DNA from: Streptomyces sp. NBC_00341
GTDB lineage: Bacteria; Actinomycetota; Actinomycetes; Streptomycetales; Streptomycetaceae
Direction of reading: 5' to 3'
DNA: 64,000 bases
NCBI RefSeq assembly: GCF_041435055.1
Contig: NZ_CP108002.1
Span: forward strand, 7,812,001-7,876,000
Shown: in pieces, positions 1 to 9,007 of the stretch
How the letters are laid out: each line of letters starts with the position of its first letter
Position numbering within the stretch: position 1 is the stretch's first letter
Position numbers and translations under genes: made by a program
The notes under the pieces: generated by a model
Database searches by the model: none
Told to the model about the DNA's origin: nothing
The model's input: the letters and a program-made list of their open reading frames with translations, nothing else

Positions 1-165
1 GCGGGAGAGGTGGTCGTGCCCGTAGTGCCCCACCCGGCGCGGACCGATCACCGGCGGGGGCAGCAGCCCCCGGGTGCTGTAGAAGCGCACCGTGCGCACC
101 GTCACCCCGGCGCGAGCGGCCAGCTCGTCGACCGTGAGCGTCGGCTCCTGTGTCCCGGTCGCCAT
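1..165 (-). CDS. MerR-family transcriptional regulator, N-terminal part (cut by window edge)
   Basis: The minus strand encodes 55 residues from an ATG at 165 to the window edge. It reads as the MerR DNA-binding N-terminus: LTVDELAARAGVTVRTVRFY followed by the wing residues GLLPPP and RRVGHYG. A GAGGAG ribosome-binding site lies 6-8 bases before the ATG. The effector domain lies outside the window, so the ligand cannot be told. MerR proteins usually bind a dyad in their own or a divergent promoter, and an inverted repeat is present at 225-252 between this gene and the kinase gene. Confidence 0.85.
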   Translation of the reverse strand, partial: MATGTQEPTLTVDELAARAGVTVRTVRFYSTRGLLPPPVIGPRRVGHYGHDHLSR

Positions 166-224
166 CTCTGCTCCTCGTGTCCGACCCCGCGGATGAACTG
201 CCGGGCGTGTGCGTCGATCAGGTT

Positions 225-252
225 CAACAGTATTGCTGTCTCACCACTGTTG
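225..252. promoter_or_regulatory. inverted repeat between MerR gene and APH-like kinase gene
   Basis: CAACAGT (225-231) and ACTGTTG (246-252) form a perfect 7-base inverted repeat in an AT-richer patch of the divergent intergenic region. That is where a MerR-type operator would be expected. Its use as an operator is inferred only from position and symmetry. Confidence 0.35.
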
Positions 253-328
253 TGAAAGTGCCCCGGCGACGGCGGAGCGCGAGGTAATTTCACTGGCGGC
301 GGCGGAGCCCGCGCACCAGGCTGTCGCC

Positions 329-1237
329 GTGACACTTCATGAGAACGAGATCGACGCGGATGAGGCCGTCGTCCGGGAGCTGCTGCGGGAGCAGCGCCCC
401 GAATGGGCCGCCCTCCCCGTCTCGCCGGCCGGTGCGGGCACGGACAACACGATGTACCGGCTCGGCGAGCAGCTGCTCGTACGGCTGCCGCGCACCGCGG
501 ACAACGCGGAGGCGGTACGCAAGGAACAGACGTGGCTGCCTCGGCTGGCACCGCATCTTCCCTGCCGCATCCCGGAGCCGGTGCACGCCGGCTCCCCGAA
601 TTCCGCCTACCCGCTCGCCTGGTCGGTCTACCGCTGGATCGACGGCGAGGAGCCCGGCCCGGGAACGGTCACCGACTGGACCCTCTTCGGGGCGGATCTG
701 GCGGCGGTCGTGCGGAAGCTGCACTCCATCCCCCTCATGGGAGCCGCTCGTGAAGGCGGACTCAGCTGGTACCGCGGAGGTGGCTTGCGGGATTGTGACC
801 GGTCGGTCAGCGGGTACTTCGACGACTGCCGGTCGATCCAGGGCCTCGACCTCGACCTCGCACGCCTGCGGGACCTGTGGCGCAGCGCGCTCGAACTGCC
901 CGAGCCCTCCGGCCGGCAGGTGTGGCTGCACGGCGACCTCAAACCCACCAACCTTCTGGTCCACCGGGGCAGGCTGCACGCGGTCATCGACTTCGGAGCC
1001 CTGTCGATCGGCTTCCCCGACGCCGAGCACGCGCCCCTGTGGGATTTTCCACCCCAGGCCCGACAGGCGTACTGGGACGCGATGGGCCTCGACGACCTCA
1101 CGTGGCTGCGCGCCCGCGCATGGGCCGTCGCCGTCGGAATCAGCGGGATGCCGTACTACTGGCATACCTTTCCCGCCTTCGCCCGCGAGTGCCTGTCACG
1201 GCTCCGCGCGATTCTGGAGACGGCCGACGAGCGGTGA
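329..1237 (+). CDS. aminoglycoside-phosphotransferase-family (APH/choline kinase-like) protein
   Basis: A 302-residue protein with the APH kinase fold. The nucleotide-binding region includes GTDNTMYRLG. The catalytic Brenner loop is HGDLKPTNLL (near residue 203) and the metal-binding motif is IDFGALSIG. The family phosphorylates aminoglycosides, choline, homoserine and other small hydroxylated substrates. This subgroup is common in actinobacteria and usually of unknown substrate, so drug resistance should not be assumed. I chose the GTG at 329 because the protein then begins close to the usual family N-terminus (TLHENEID). The frame stays open back to 209, but the extra 40 residues do not look like this family. 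No strong ribosome-binding site is visible at the chosen start. Confidence 0.8.
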   Translation: MTLHENEIDADEAVVRELLREQRPEWAALPVSPAGAGTDNTMYRLGEQLLVRLPRTADNAEAVRKEQTWLPRLAPHLPCRIPEPVHAGSPNSAYPLAWSVYRWIDGEEPGPGTVTDWTLFGADLAAVVRKLHSIPLMGAAREGGLSWYRGGGLRDCDRSVSGYFDDCRSIQGLDLDLARLRDLWRSALELPEPSGRQVWLHGDLKPTNLLVHRGRLHAVIDFGALSIGFPDAEHAPLWDFPPQARQAYWDAMGLDDLTWLRARAWAVAVGISGMPYYWHTFPAFARECLSRLRAILETADER

Positions 1238-1354
1238 AGCAGCCCCGGACGAGCCTCCCCGCGGAGCCCGGCCCCCGGCAGGAGCGGAGCCCGGCCCCCG
1301 GCAGGACGGGTGCGCCGCCCGCCCGTTGTCAGTGCGCGCTCGTACGCTGGTGCG

Positions 1355-1831
1355 ATGACCGAGATCGTTTACGTACGGGGGGACGCCACCGCACCGCAGG
1401 GCAAGGGCGTCAAGCTGATCGCCCATGTCTGCAACGACCTGGGCGGCTGGGGCAAGGGCTTCGTCCTCGCCGTCTCGCGCCGCTGGCCCGAACCGGAGGC
1501 CCGGTACCGCACCTGGCACCGCGAACGGGCCGGCAACGACTTCGGGCTCGGCGCCGTCCAGTTCGTCCGGGTGAGTCCGTACGTCTGGGTGGCGAACATG
1601 GTGGGCCAGCGGGGGATGCGCACCGGCAGCCAGGGGGTGCCGGTGCGCTACGAGGCGATCGGTACAGCGCTGGGCGCGGTGGCCGACCGAGCCCTTGAGC
1701 TGGGGGCCTCCGTCCATATGCCGCGGATCGGCTGCGGACTGGCCGGCGGGAAGTGGTCCCGGATCGAACCCCTGCTGGAGCAGCGGCTGTTGAGCCGGGG
1801 GATCGAGGTGACGGTGTACGACTTCGACTGA
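1355..1831 (+). CDS. macro-domain (Appr-1''-p processing) protein
   Basis: A 158-residue stand-alone macro domain. The fold is recognised by VRGDATAPQ near the N-terminus, LIAHVCNDLGGWGKGF for the adenosine/ribose pocket, and the late MPRIGCGLAGGKW phosphate loop. Macro domains bind or hydrolyse ADP-ribose derivatives; this compact type resembles yeast Poa1-like ADP-ribose-1''-phosphate phosphatases. It likely works in the cytosol, with no signal peptide or membrane segment. The ATG at 1355 fits the domain start. No partner such as an ADP-ribosyltransferase is adjacent, so its biological substrate is open. Confidence 0.85.
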   Translation: MTEIVYVRGDATAPQGKGVKLIAHVCNDLGGWGKGFVLAVSRRWPEPEARYRTWHRERAGNDFGLGAVQFVRVSPYVWVANMVGQRGMRTGSQGVPVRYEAIGTALGAVADRALELGASVHMPRIGCGLAGGKWSRIEPLLEQRLLSRGIEVTVYDFD

Positions 1832-1917
1832 CGCGGAAGCGACAGAGTGACAGGACGGAGCTCTCTGTTGCGGCGCCACTATGGTGGACCCGAACCGGCA
1901 CAGAGCGGGGAGGTCCC

Positions 1918-2574
1918 ATGGCCGCACGGAGCACGGACGAGGCACTGCTGGCCCGGGCGCTGGACGGTACGCCGCCCTCCGACGCGCTGAGCGAGCAGAT
2001 CCTCGACGCCGCGCGTGAGCAGTTCATGACCTTCGGGCTGCGCCGTTCCACCGTCGACGACGTCGCCAAACGGGCCGGGGTGTCGCGCGTGACCGTCTAC
2101 CGGCGGATCGGCAACAAGGACAGCCTCGTCTCCGCCTGCCTGCTGCGTGAGTACCGGCGCTTCCTCGTGGAGGTGGACGACGCGGTCGCCGCTCTGCCCA
2201 CGACGGAGGACCGGCTCGTCGAGGGCTTCACCGCGGTGCTCCGGCACATCCGCGAGCATCCGCTCATCGGCGGTCTGCTGAGACTCGAACCCGAGACCAT
2301 GCTGCCGTTCCTGACCCTGGAGAGCGGACCGGCCCTCCTCGCCATCCGCGGGTACCTGGCGGACCGGCTGCGTGAGGCCCGGCGCGCGGAGGGCGGCCCG
2401 GCCAGTGATCCGACACCGGTGGCCGAACTGATGGTCCGGATCACCGTCTCCTTCCTCCTCAACCCCGTCAGCTGCTTCGAGCTGGACGACGACACCCAGG
2501 TACGGGAGTTCGCCCGGAGCTATCTGCTGCCGCTGCTCGCGACCCGTTCCGCGGACCGCCCGCGGGGTGGCTGA
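1918..2574 (+). CDS. TetR/AcrR-family transcriptional regulator
   Basis: A 218-residue protein with a TetR helix-turn-helix at about residues 25-70 (AAREQFMTFGLRRSTVDDVA then RAGVSRVTVYRRIGNKDSL) followed by an all-helical ligand domain. The ATG at 1918 is preceded by a strong GGGGAGG site 5 bases upstream; the open frame extends back to 1753 but that part overlaps the macro-domain gene. The gene converges on the formylglycine-generating-enzyme gene, so it is not in that operon. Ligand and target are unknown. Confidence 0.9.
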   Translation: MAARSTDEALLARALDGTPPSDALSEQILDAAREQFMTFGLRRSTVDDVAKRAGVSRVTVYRRIGNKDSLVSACLLREYRRFLVEVDDAVAALPTTEDRLVEGFTAVLRHIREHPLIGGLLRLEPETMLPFLTLESGPALLAIRGYLADRLREARRAEGGPASDPTPVAELMVRITVSFLLNPVSCFELDDDTQVREFARSYLLPLLATRSADRPRGG

Positions 2575-2594
2575 GGGGCAGAGGCCGCGATCAG

Positions 2595-3560
2595 TCAGTC
2601 GATGCCGGCCACGCAGCGGAATCCGATGTTGCCGGCGCTGCTGTCGGGTGTGTTGGAGCTGCGCGCGTCCACACGGTAGCGGAAGCAGTAGCTCTCGTGG
2701 CAGAGGTACGAGCCACCGCGCATCGCCTTGCGCTCGCCCCTCGGCGGACCGGCCGGAGCGGTCCGCGGACCGGTGACGTGCCAGCTGGGGTGGAACCAGT
2801 CGGAGCACCACTCCCAGACGTTCCCGCAGGTGTTGTACAGGCCGTATCCGTTGGGCTCGTACGCGTCCGCGGGGGCCGTCCCAAGGTAGCCGTCCGCACC
2901 GCTGTTGTGCGTGGGGAACTCGCCCTGCCACACGTTCATCCAGTGCACGCCGCCGGGTTCGCGCTCGTCGCCCCATGGGTAGCGGGCCTGGACCAGACCG
3001 CCGCGGGCCGCGTACTCCCACTCGGCCTCCGTGGGCAGCCGTTTGCCCGCCCACCTCGCGTAGGCGCGCGCGTCACGCCAGGTGACGTGGACCACCGGGT
3101 GGTCCATCCGGCCGGCCAGATCCGAGCCGGGGCCCTCCGGCCGGCGCCAATCGGCGCCCGTGACCTGGTACCACCACGGCGTCGCCGGTACGGGACGCGC
3201 CCCGCGTGGGTGCTCGGGCAGGAACGCGGAGAACACGAAGGAGGTGCCGAACCGCTCCGCCAGGGTGACCCAGCCGGTCGCCTCTGTGAACTCCGCGAAC
3301 GCGGTGTTCGTCACCGCCGTGGTGTCGATCCGGAAGGGGGCCAGTTCGACCTCACGCACCGGGCCCTCACCGTCGGCCGGGTAGCCCTGCCCGTCGTCGG
3401 TCCCCATCAGGAACCTGCCGCCGGGCAGCAGGGCCATTTCGGTGCGCGACGGTTCCACGGGGCCGTTGAGGTCGCCCGTGGCCGGCCGGGGCTCCGGTAG
3501 GGGCGGTGCCTGCGCACCGGCCGCCCGGCTCGCGGCGCAGCACGACGCGTCACTCGTCAC
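2595..3560 (-). CDS. formylglycine-generating enzyme (sulfatase-modifying factor, SUMF1/FGE type)
   Basis: A 321-residue copper-dependent oxidase of the FGE-sulfatase domain family. It converts the cysteine in the sulfatase CxPxR motif to formylglycine. The two copper-binding/redox cysteines are visible in RGGSYLCHESYCFRYR (about C287 and C292), with the same five-residue spacing as the S. coelicolor enzyme. Other family features are MALLPGGRFLMGTDD, EAEWEYAARGG and CGNVWEWCSDWF. The GTG start at 3560 overlaps the stop of the upstream oxidoreductase gene (GTGA), which supports that start. Same operon as a CSPAR-type sulfatase, its obvious substrate. Last gene of the operon. Confidence 0.93.
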   Translation of the reverse strand: MTSDASCCAASRAAGAQAPPLPEPRPATGDLNGPVEPSRTEMALLPGGRFLMGTDDGQGYPADGEGPVREVELAPFRIDTTAVTNTAFAEFTEATGWVTLAERFGTSFVFSAFLPEHPRGARPVPATPWWYQVTGADWRRPEGPGSDLAGRMDHPVVHVTWRDARAYARWAGKRLPTEAEWEYAARGGLVQARYPWGDEREPGGVHWMNVWQGEFPTHNSGADGYLGTAPADAYEPNGYGLYNTCGNVWEWCSDWFHPSWHVTGPRTAPAGPPRGERKAMRGGSYLCHESYCFRYRVDARSSNTPDSSAGNIGFRCVAGID

Positions 3561-4492
3561 GGGCGCGCTTCCCCGGATCGGTGGGGCAGTCGCACCGGCG
3601 CTCCGGTGAGCCGGCTGCGGTGGGCCGCTTCGACGACGGCCACGATGTCGAGGACCTCCGCCTCGGGGACGTTCGGGACGCCGGTCCGGCAGCTCGCGAC
3701 GATCGACGTGAGCAGTCCGGTGAGCATGGCGGGCCCCGCCTCGATGGCGAATGCCCTTCCGCCACCGGGGCCGTTGAGGTGCCCGGTCGTCAGCGGTGAC
3801 CACTCCGCTTCGCCGCCCAGGGTCGCGATCCGTCCGTCGGCCCAGGTCAGTTTCGTGCGCCGGGCGTCCGTGGCGTCGACCGCGACGCATCCCGGCCCGA
3901 GGGCCGCGACCGCCAGATCCACCAGGTGCACTCCGTACCAGGCCAGGAACGGGTGGCCGGGCTGGGTGGGCAGCGGCCCCGTGAGATCGATGCGGTCGAC
4001 GTCGCCGGAGCCGAGTGCCTGCCGGAACTCGGGCGTGAAGCGCTTCGGTGAGCCGGCCAGGGGCAGGCACGCGTGGTGACGTGCCGTGGCCAGCATCGCG
4101 TGGGCGTCACGGAGCGCGAGGGCGAACCGCGTGTCCACGTAGACCGGCTTGCCGAACGGTGCGAGCCGGGTGAAGTACCCGTGGTGGGTGCGGGCGTCGG
4201 CGGCGACGATCAGCAGCGCGTCGCAGCGCTCGGCGACCTCCTCCGGGCTGGAGCACAGCGGAACTCCGAGGTCCCTCACCTCGCCGGCCAGGGCGTCGAC
4301 GCGGTCCCGGCCGAGGGGGAAGTCCGCGGCTGCCACGCCCTTCCACGCCGCCGTCACGGTGGCGCCGGGCACGGCGCCGGTGACACCGTCCCCGAACAGA
4401 CGGGTGAAGGACGGCGCGTGCGGCGAGTCGACGCCGATGAGCCCGAGTCGCAGGGGCGCGGGTGCCGGTACCGGTGCCGGTGCGGGCGTCAT
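3557..4492 (-). CDS. Gfo/Idh/MocA-family oxidoreductase
   Basis: A 311-residue NAD(P)-dependent oxidoreductase acting on sugars or cyclitols. The Rossmann start is LRLGLIGVDSPHAPSF (near residue 14), preceded by a proline-alanine tail encoded by a GGTGCC-rich repeat. The usual EKP catalytic motif of the family is altered: the corresponding stretch reads GKPVYVDTRFA. The ATG at 4492 overlaps the stop of the upstream permease gene (ATGA). In this operon it probably oxidises or reduces a sugar released by the sulfatase. The exact substrate is not predictable. Confidence 0.85.
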   Translation of the reverse strand: MTPAPAPVPAPAPLRLGLIGVDSPHAPSFTRLFGDGVTGAVPGATVTAAWKGVAAADFPLGRDRVDALAGEVRDLGVPLCSSPEEVAERCDALLIVAADARTHHGYFTRLAPFGKPVYVDTRFALALRDAHAMLATARHHACLPLAGSPKRFTPEFRQALGSGDVDRIDLTGPLPTQPGHPFLAWYGVHLVDLAVAALGPGCVAVDATDARRTKLTWADGRIATLGGEAEWSPLTTGHLNGPGGGRAFAIEAGPAMLTGLLTSIVASCRTGVPNVPEAEVLDIVAVVEAAHRSRLTGAPVRLPHRSGEARP

Positions 4493-5337
4493 CCCTTCAC
4501 CCCCGAGGAGACGACGCCAGCGACGATGTGCCGCTGGAGCACGACGAAGATCACCAGGCAGGGCAGGAAGCTGATGCACGCCGCGGACATGATGCCCGCC
4601 GTCGACACCGTCTCGGTGTGCAGGGTGGCGAGTCCGACGGTCAGGGTGCGTGCCTCGTCGGTCTGGCCCACGACCAACGGCCACAGCAGGTCGTTCCAGT
4701 GCCACAGGAAGACGAAGATGGCGAGCGTCGCGAGCACGGGCCGGATCAGCGGCAGCACGATCCGGCTGAAGGTGCGCCACTCGCCCGCCCCGTCGATGCG
4801 CGCCGCGTCGAACAGCTCGTCGGGCAGATCGCGTACGAACTGCCGGATGAGGAAGACGGCCTGCGCGTTGGCCAGGGTCGGCATGATCAGTCCCCAGAGC
4901 GTGTTCACCCCGTCCAGGCGCGCGACGAGGATGAACGTCGGGATGAGGGTGGCCTGCATCGGCACCATCAGGGTGGCGACGATCGCCCACAGCAGGGCGT
5001 TGCGCCCGGGGAACCGCTTGCGCACCAGGGCGTAGGCGGCCATGGAGGACGTGAGCAGGATGACCACGACCGAGACGGTGGAGTAGACGAGGGAGTTGAG
5101 CAGCCAGCGGGGGAAGTCGCCCACCTCGAAGACGCGGGTGATGTTGTCGAACGTCAGCGAGTGGGGGATCGCCTGCGGAAGGGTGGGGGCGTCCTCCGGC
5201 GACAGCGCGAGGACGATCACGGCGAGCAGCGGTCCGACGGTGAACAGCGAGATCAGGGTGAGTGCGAGGGCCGGCAGCCACCTGCGGGGCGGGCGGGCGT
5301 CCGGGCGCAGGCCCAGCGCGGTCGGCGGGGTGGTCAC
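4489..5337 (-). CDS. carbohydrate ABC transporter permease, MalG type
   Basis: A 282-residue inner-membrane permease with about six transmembrane helices, the first at about residues 20-45. The EAA-loop signature, which docks the ATPase, reads DELFDAARIDGAGEWRTFSR. It is the second permease of a CUT1-type sugar importer with the genes at 5334 and 6387. The GTG at 5337 has an AAGGAG site upstream and overlaps the MalF-type stop (GTGA). No ATPase gene is in the operon; in streptomycetes such importers usually borrow the shared ATPase MsiK encoded elsewhere (established knowledge, not seen here). Confidence 0.92.
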   Translation of the reverse strand: MTTPPTALGLRPDARPPRRWLPALALTLISLFTVGPLLAVIVLALSPEDAPTLPQAIPHSLTFDNITRVFEVGDFPRWLLNSLVYSTVSVVVILLTSSMAAYALVRKRFPGRNALLWAIVATLMVPMQATLIPTFILVARLDGVNTLWGLIMPTLANAQAVFLIRQFVRDLPDELFDAARIDGAGEWRTFSRIVLPLIRPVLATLAIFVFLWHWNDLLWPLVVGQTDEARTLTVGLATLHTETVSTAGIMSAACISFLPCLVIFVVLQRHIVAGVVSSGVKG

Positions 5338-6308
5338 TTGGTCTCCTTTTCGTCGATGAACCGTCGCTGTACGAGGGACAGGACGAGCACGATGGCGAAG
5401 AGGACCATGCCGATCGCCGAGGCGTAGCCGAAGTCGAGGAACTTGAAGCCCTCGTCGTAGAGGAAGTAGATGAGGCTGCTGCTGGCCCGGTTGGGGCCGC
5501 CGCCGGTCATCACGTAGATGGTGTCGAACACCTGGAAGCCGGTGATCGTCTCGATCACGAGGACGAAGAACAGCACCGGCCTGAGCAGGGGCAGCGTCAC
5601 GTACCGGAACGCCTGCCGGCTGTTCGCCCCGTCCAGGCGCGCCGCCTCGTGCACCTCGGCGGGCAGTGCCTTGAGTCCGGCGAGGAAGACGAGCATCGAG
5701 TAGCCGAACCCCTTCCACACCGAGACCAGGGCGAGGCACGAGAGCACGAGCAGTTGGTCACCGGAGAGAAAGGGCACCGGGCCGAGTCCGCCGAGTCCGC
5801 CGAGTGCCGCGTTGAGCGGTCCGTCACTGGCGAAGATCCAGGACCAGATGATGCCGGCCATCACGAACGAGCTGAGATACGGCAGGAAGAGCACGGCCCG
5901 GAACGTCCCCTGGAAGCGCACCAGTTTGTTCAGGAGCAGCGCGCCGGCCAGGGAGACCACGATGATGAGCGGGACGAAGATCAGCACGTAGGTCGCCGTC
6001 ACCCCGAGGCTCTTCCAGAAGAGCGGATCAGAGGACAGGCGCGTGTAGTTGTCGGCCCCGAGCCACGACACGTCCCCGTTGAGGCGGTAGCGCGTGAGGC
6101 TCATCGCCCCGGCGCCCGCGATGGGCAGGAATTTGAACACGGCGAAGATGACGACCGTCGGCAGGACGAACAGGAGGCCGGTCATCGCCTCCCGGCGCTT
6201 GAGCCGTCTCCGGGCCGCTTGACCGCCCGGGGACGGAGACGGGGCCCGGGATGCCGGGGGAGGTATCTTGCCGCTCTTTGAGACATGGCTCGGGGTGTGC
6301 ACGGACAT
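5334..6308 (-). CDS. carbohydrate ABC transporter permease, MalF type
   Basis: A 324-residue inner-membrane permease. After a 40-residue basic cytoplasmic tail come six predicted helices, the first in AMTGLLFVLPTVVIFAVFKF. The EAA loop is VHEAARLDGANSRQAFRYVT. It pairs with the MalG-type permease at 4489 and the binding protein at 6387. The 78-base gap upstream is the longest inside the operon. The MTGGGPNRASSS segment between the last helices is typical of CUT1 sugar permeases. Confidence 0.92.
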   Translation of the reverse strand: MSVHTPSHVSKSGKIPPPASRAPSPSPGGQAARRRLKRREAMTGLLFVLPTVVIFAVFKFLPIAGAGAMSLTRYRLNGDVSWLGADNYTRLSSDPLFWKSLGVTATYVLIFVPLIIVVSLAGALLLNKLVRFQGTFRAVLFLPYLSSFVMAGIIWSWIFASDGPLNAALGGLGGLGPVPFLSGDQLLVLSCLALVSVWKGFGYSMLVFLAGLKALPAEVHEAARLDGANSRQAFRYVTLPLLRPVLFFVLVIETITGFQVFDTIYVMTGGGPNRASSSLIYFLYDEGFKFLDFGYASAIGMVLFAIVLVLSLVQRRFIDEKETK

Positions 6309-6386
6309 GGCGACCTATCGGTGATGGAGAGACGGACCGGGGGAGTCCGGTACCGGGCGGGGACCGGACTCGCTGCACTGGCTGCG

Positions 6387-7640
6387 TCAGGACCGGGAGA
6401 GCAGCTCCCGCGCTTCCTTCGCCGCCTTGTCCAGGGCCTCCTTCGGCGAGAGATCACCGCCGAGTGCGGCCTGGATGCCGGGTGCCAGAGACGCCATCAC
6501 CTGACGCGCGGCGGGCGAGGACTCACCGGGATTGGCGAACCGGAGCGCTTCGTTCAGCACCTGGTAGTCAGGTCCCGTGCTCGGCGCCTTGACGTCGGTG
6601 CGGGTGGGGAAACTGCCAGCGGCGGCGTTGAGCGACTTCTGCGTGGTGGGCGAGCTCAGGTAGGCGAGCACGTCGTTGGCGGCGTCCCGGTTCTCGTCCT
6701 TGCTGATGGAGGTCAGGGAGAGCAGGCCAGGGTTGCCGTAGGTCGCGCGGACCTTGCCCTGGAGGGGCAGACCGAGCGACACGTTCTTCGCGCCCAGTGC
6801 CGCCCGCATCTGGTCCAGTTCCGGCAGGGACGTGACGGGCCGCATCGCGACCTTGGAGGCGGCGATGGGGGCGCCCTGCACGGCGGGGCCCTCGGTGGCG
6901 GCGTCGGCGGGCAGGCCGCCCGCCTTCTTGAGGTCGACGAGGAACTGAAGGGCGGAGACCCCCGCCGCGGAGTCGAAGGCGACATCCTTGCCGTCACCGC
7001 TGAAGACCCGGCCCCCGGCCTGCCAGAGCAGCGGGTAGAAGGAGAGGTTCAGCGTCTGTTCCGGGCTGCCGGCGTAATCCATCACGGCGACGCCCTTCTT
7101 GGCGAGCACCGGCGCGGCCTTGCGCACGTCGTCCCAGGTCTTCGGGAGTTCGAGGCCGGCGTCGGCGAATATCTTCGTGTTGTACGCGGTGGTGTTGATG
7201 TTCTGGAAGATGGGTACGCCGTACAGCTTGCCGTCGATGGTGGCGGCCTTGAGGGTCGCGGGGAAGAAGGCCTTGCGCTCCTTGGCGACGGCGTCGTCGA
7301 CGGGCAGCAGCCCCCGCACCTTGTTGTAGGTGGCGGCCTGGTCGGGCGTGATCAGCACGATGTCCGGACCGGTCCCGGCGGCGAGGGCGGCGGAGATCTG
7401 TGCGTCGCGCTTGTCGAAGGTCTGGAGTTCGATGTTCAGGTCGATGTCGGGGTGCGTCTTCTCGAACGCGGACTCCGTCCCTTCCCAGAACTTCTTGCTC
7501 GCTGCCTCGTCCTTGATGACCGGGTACATCCACACGGTGACGTGTGACTTGCCGTCGTCGGCGCCCGATGCCGAGCAGGCGGAGGCGGTCAGGGTGGCCG
7601 CGGCGGCGACGGCCGCGCAGCGAAGCAGTCGTGTGCTCAT
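6387..7640 (-). CDS. extracellular sugar-binding lipoprotein of an ABC importer
   Basis: A 417-residue family-1 solute-binding protein. It begins with a short basic n-region and a hydrophobic stretch ending in LTASACSASG; C22 is the likely lipidated cysteine, although the lipobox is not canonical. The mature part has typical features: VTVWMYPVIKDE, GTGPDIVLITPDQ and YGVPIFQNINTTAYN. It would capture an oligosaccharide or sugar outside the membrane and deliver it to the permeases at 4489 and 5334. The ATG at 7640 overlaps the sulfatase stop (ATGA), tying uptake to desulfation. Confidence 0.92.
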   Translation of the reverse strand: MSTRLLRCAAVAAAATLTASACSASGADDGKSHVTVWMYPVIKDEAASKKFWEGTESAFEKTHPDIDLNIELQTFDKRDAQISAALAAGTGPDIVLITPDQAATYNKVRGLLPVDDAVAKERKAFFPATLKAATIDGKLYGVPIFQNINTTAYNTKIFADAGLELPKTWDDVRKAAPVLAKKGVAVMDYAGSPEQTLNLSFYPLLWQAGGRVFSGDGKDVAFDSAAGVSALQFLVDLKKAGGLPADAATEGPAVQGAPIAASKVAMRPVTSLPELDQMRAALGAKNVSLGLPLQGKVRATYGNPGLLSLTSISKDENRDAANDVLAYLSSPTTQKSLNAAAGSFPTRTDVKAPSTGPDYQVLNEALRFANPGESSPAARQVMASLAPGIQAALGGDLSPKEALDKAAKEARELLSRS

Positions 7641-9007
7641 GCTCGTTCTCTCTTTCGTTGTGCGGCGCCGGCCAGCGCGGTGAGGGCGTCCACATGGCGG
7701 CCCAGCAGGGGAGGGGCGGTCAGGAGCGGGTCGTCGACGTCGCGCATCCACTGCGACAGCGCGCGGGCGAGTTCCTCGCGGACACCGGCGCAGGCAGGGT
7801 CCTCCGCACGGTTGTCACGCTCGTGGGGATCGCGCACGAGGTCGTACAGCTCGACGGTCGGGCTGGTTTCCACCGTGGGTCCCCGCAGGTCGGCGGGGAG
7901 GCTGCGGCGCACCCAGGACTGCGTGGGGTCCATGGCACGCGGGGCGTTGGCGAAGTTGACGACCAGCTTGTGCGAGGCGGAGCGGACCGAGCGCTTGGGG
8001 TCGTAGTAGATGTGGTGGGTGAGCTGGCCGAAGGTGTGCGTCCGTGCGGCCGTACCGCTCTCCACGACCGGGACCAGGCTGGTGCCCGGCAGCTCCGCCG
8101 GCGCGGGCAGGCCCACGAGTTCGAGCAGCGTGGGCAGTACGTCGATGTGGCTGACCATCTGCGTGACCCGGCGCCCCGGCCATCGCGTGCGGCCGGGTGC
8201 CCGTACGAGGAGGGCGACCTCCAGGCCCGGGTCGTAGAGGGTGCACTTCGCGCCGGGCAGCGCGAGTCCGTGGTCGGTGGTGAACACCACGACGGTGTCG
8301 TCGCTCAGACCGAGCGCGTCGAGGCGGGCCAGTATCCGGCCGACGCCCTCGTCCATGTGGCGTACGGCCCCCTGGAGTTCGGAGATCTCCTCGCGGGCGC
8401 CCGCGTCGTCCTGGAGGTAGGCGGGGACGGTGACCCCGAGGGAGCTGTCCGGGCTCACCGTGTCGCCGAGGAAGCCCATCACGCCGGGGCGGTCGTCGCG
8501 CGCCGGCGTGCGGTGCGGTTCGTGGAAGCCGACCTGGAGGTAGAAGGGGGCGTCGGAGGCGGCCGCCCGGTCGAGGGCTTCGGTGGTCCGCTCGACGACC
8601 GTGTCCCGGTCACCGCCGGAACGCACCCGGTCGAACCCCAGCCGTTCGGCGACGACATCGTCGGACAGCACCCTGGACTCGTGGTGCACGCCGATCAGTT
8701 CGGTGCCGTAACCGGCCGCGGAGAGCCTGCTCGCGAGGTGGGACGAGGGATCGGTGAGGTCCCATCCGAAGGGGTCGTGGGTGAGGCCGAGCACGCCGTT
8801 GGTCTGCGGATAGGTGCCGGTGAACAGCGAGGCCCGAGCGGGGCTGCAGTGCGGGGCGGTCGCGAACGCCGACTCGAACAGTGCCGATTCGGCGGCGAGG
8901 GAGTCCAGATGGGGGCTGACCACGGTGGGGACTCCGTACGCTCCGAGGAAGCGGCCCAGATCGTGGCAGTGGATCAGCAGGATGTTGCGTGCTTCGGTCC
9001 GGGTCAT
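7637..9007 (-). CDS. sulfatase (formylglycine-dependent, alkaline-phosphatase superfamily)
   Basis: A 456-residue sulfatase. The activation motif HCSPARASLFTG holds the C-x-P-x-R core, with C54 as the residue converted to formylglycine. N-terminal metal ligands sit in LLIHCHDLGRFLGAYG and the second metal site in VVVFTTDHGLALPG (Asp-His). There is no signal peptide, so it probably acts in the cytosol on an imported sulfated sugar. The layout resembles N-sulfoglucosamine sulfohydrolase-like (SGSH-like) sulfatases, but I would not name a substrate on that. The ATG at 9007 overlaps the dehydrogenase stop. Its activating enzyme is encoded in the same operon at 2595-3560. Confidence 0.93.
   Translation of the reverse strand: MTRTEARNILLIHCHDLGRFLGAYGVPTVVSPHLDSLAAESALFESAFATAPHCSPARASLFTGTYPQTNGVLGLTHDPFGWDLTDPSSHLASRLSAAGYGTELIGVHHESRVLSDDVVAERLGFDRVRSGGDRDTVVERTTEALDRAAASDAPFYLQVGFHEPHRTPARDDRPGVMGFLGDTVSPDSSLGVTVPAYLQDDAGAREEISELQGAVRHMDEGVGRILARLDALGLSDDTVVVFTTDHGLALPGAKCTLYDPGLEVALLVRAPGRTRWPGRRVTQMVSHIDVLPTLLELVGLPAPAELPGTSLVPVVESGTAARTHTFGQLTHHIYYDPKRSVRSASHKLVVNFANAPRAMDPTQSWVRRSLPADLRGPTVETSPTVELYDLVRDPHERDNRAEDPACAGVREELARALSQWMRDVDDPLLTAPPLLGRHVDALTALAGAAQRKRERA

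Noticed and set aside
329..1237. Aminoglycoside resistance by the APH-like kinase
   Set aside because: Only the general kinase fold is visible; this subgroup is widespread and mostly of unknown substrate, so no resistance call is made.
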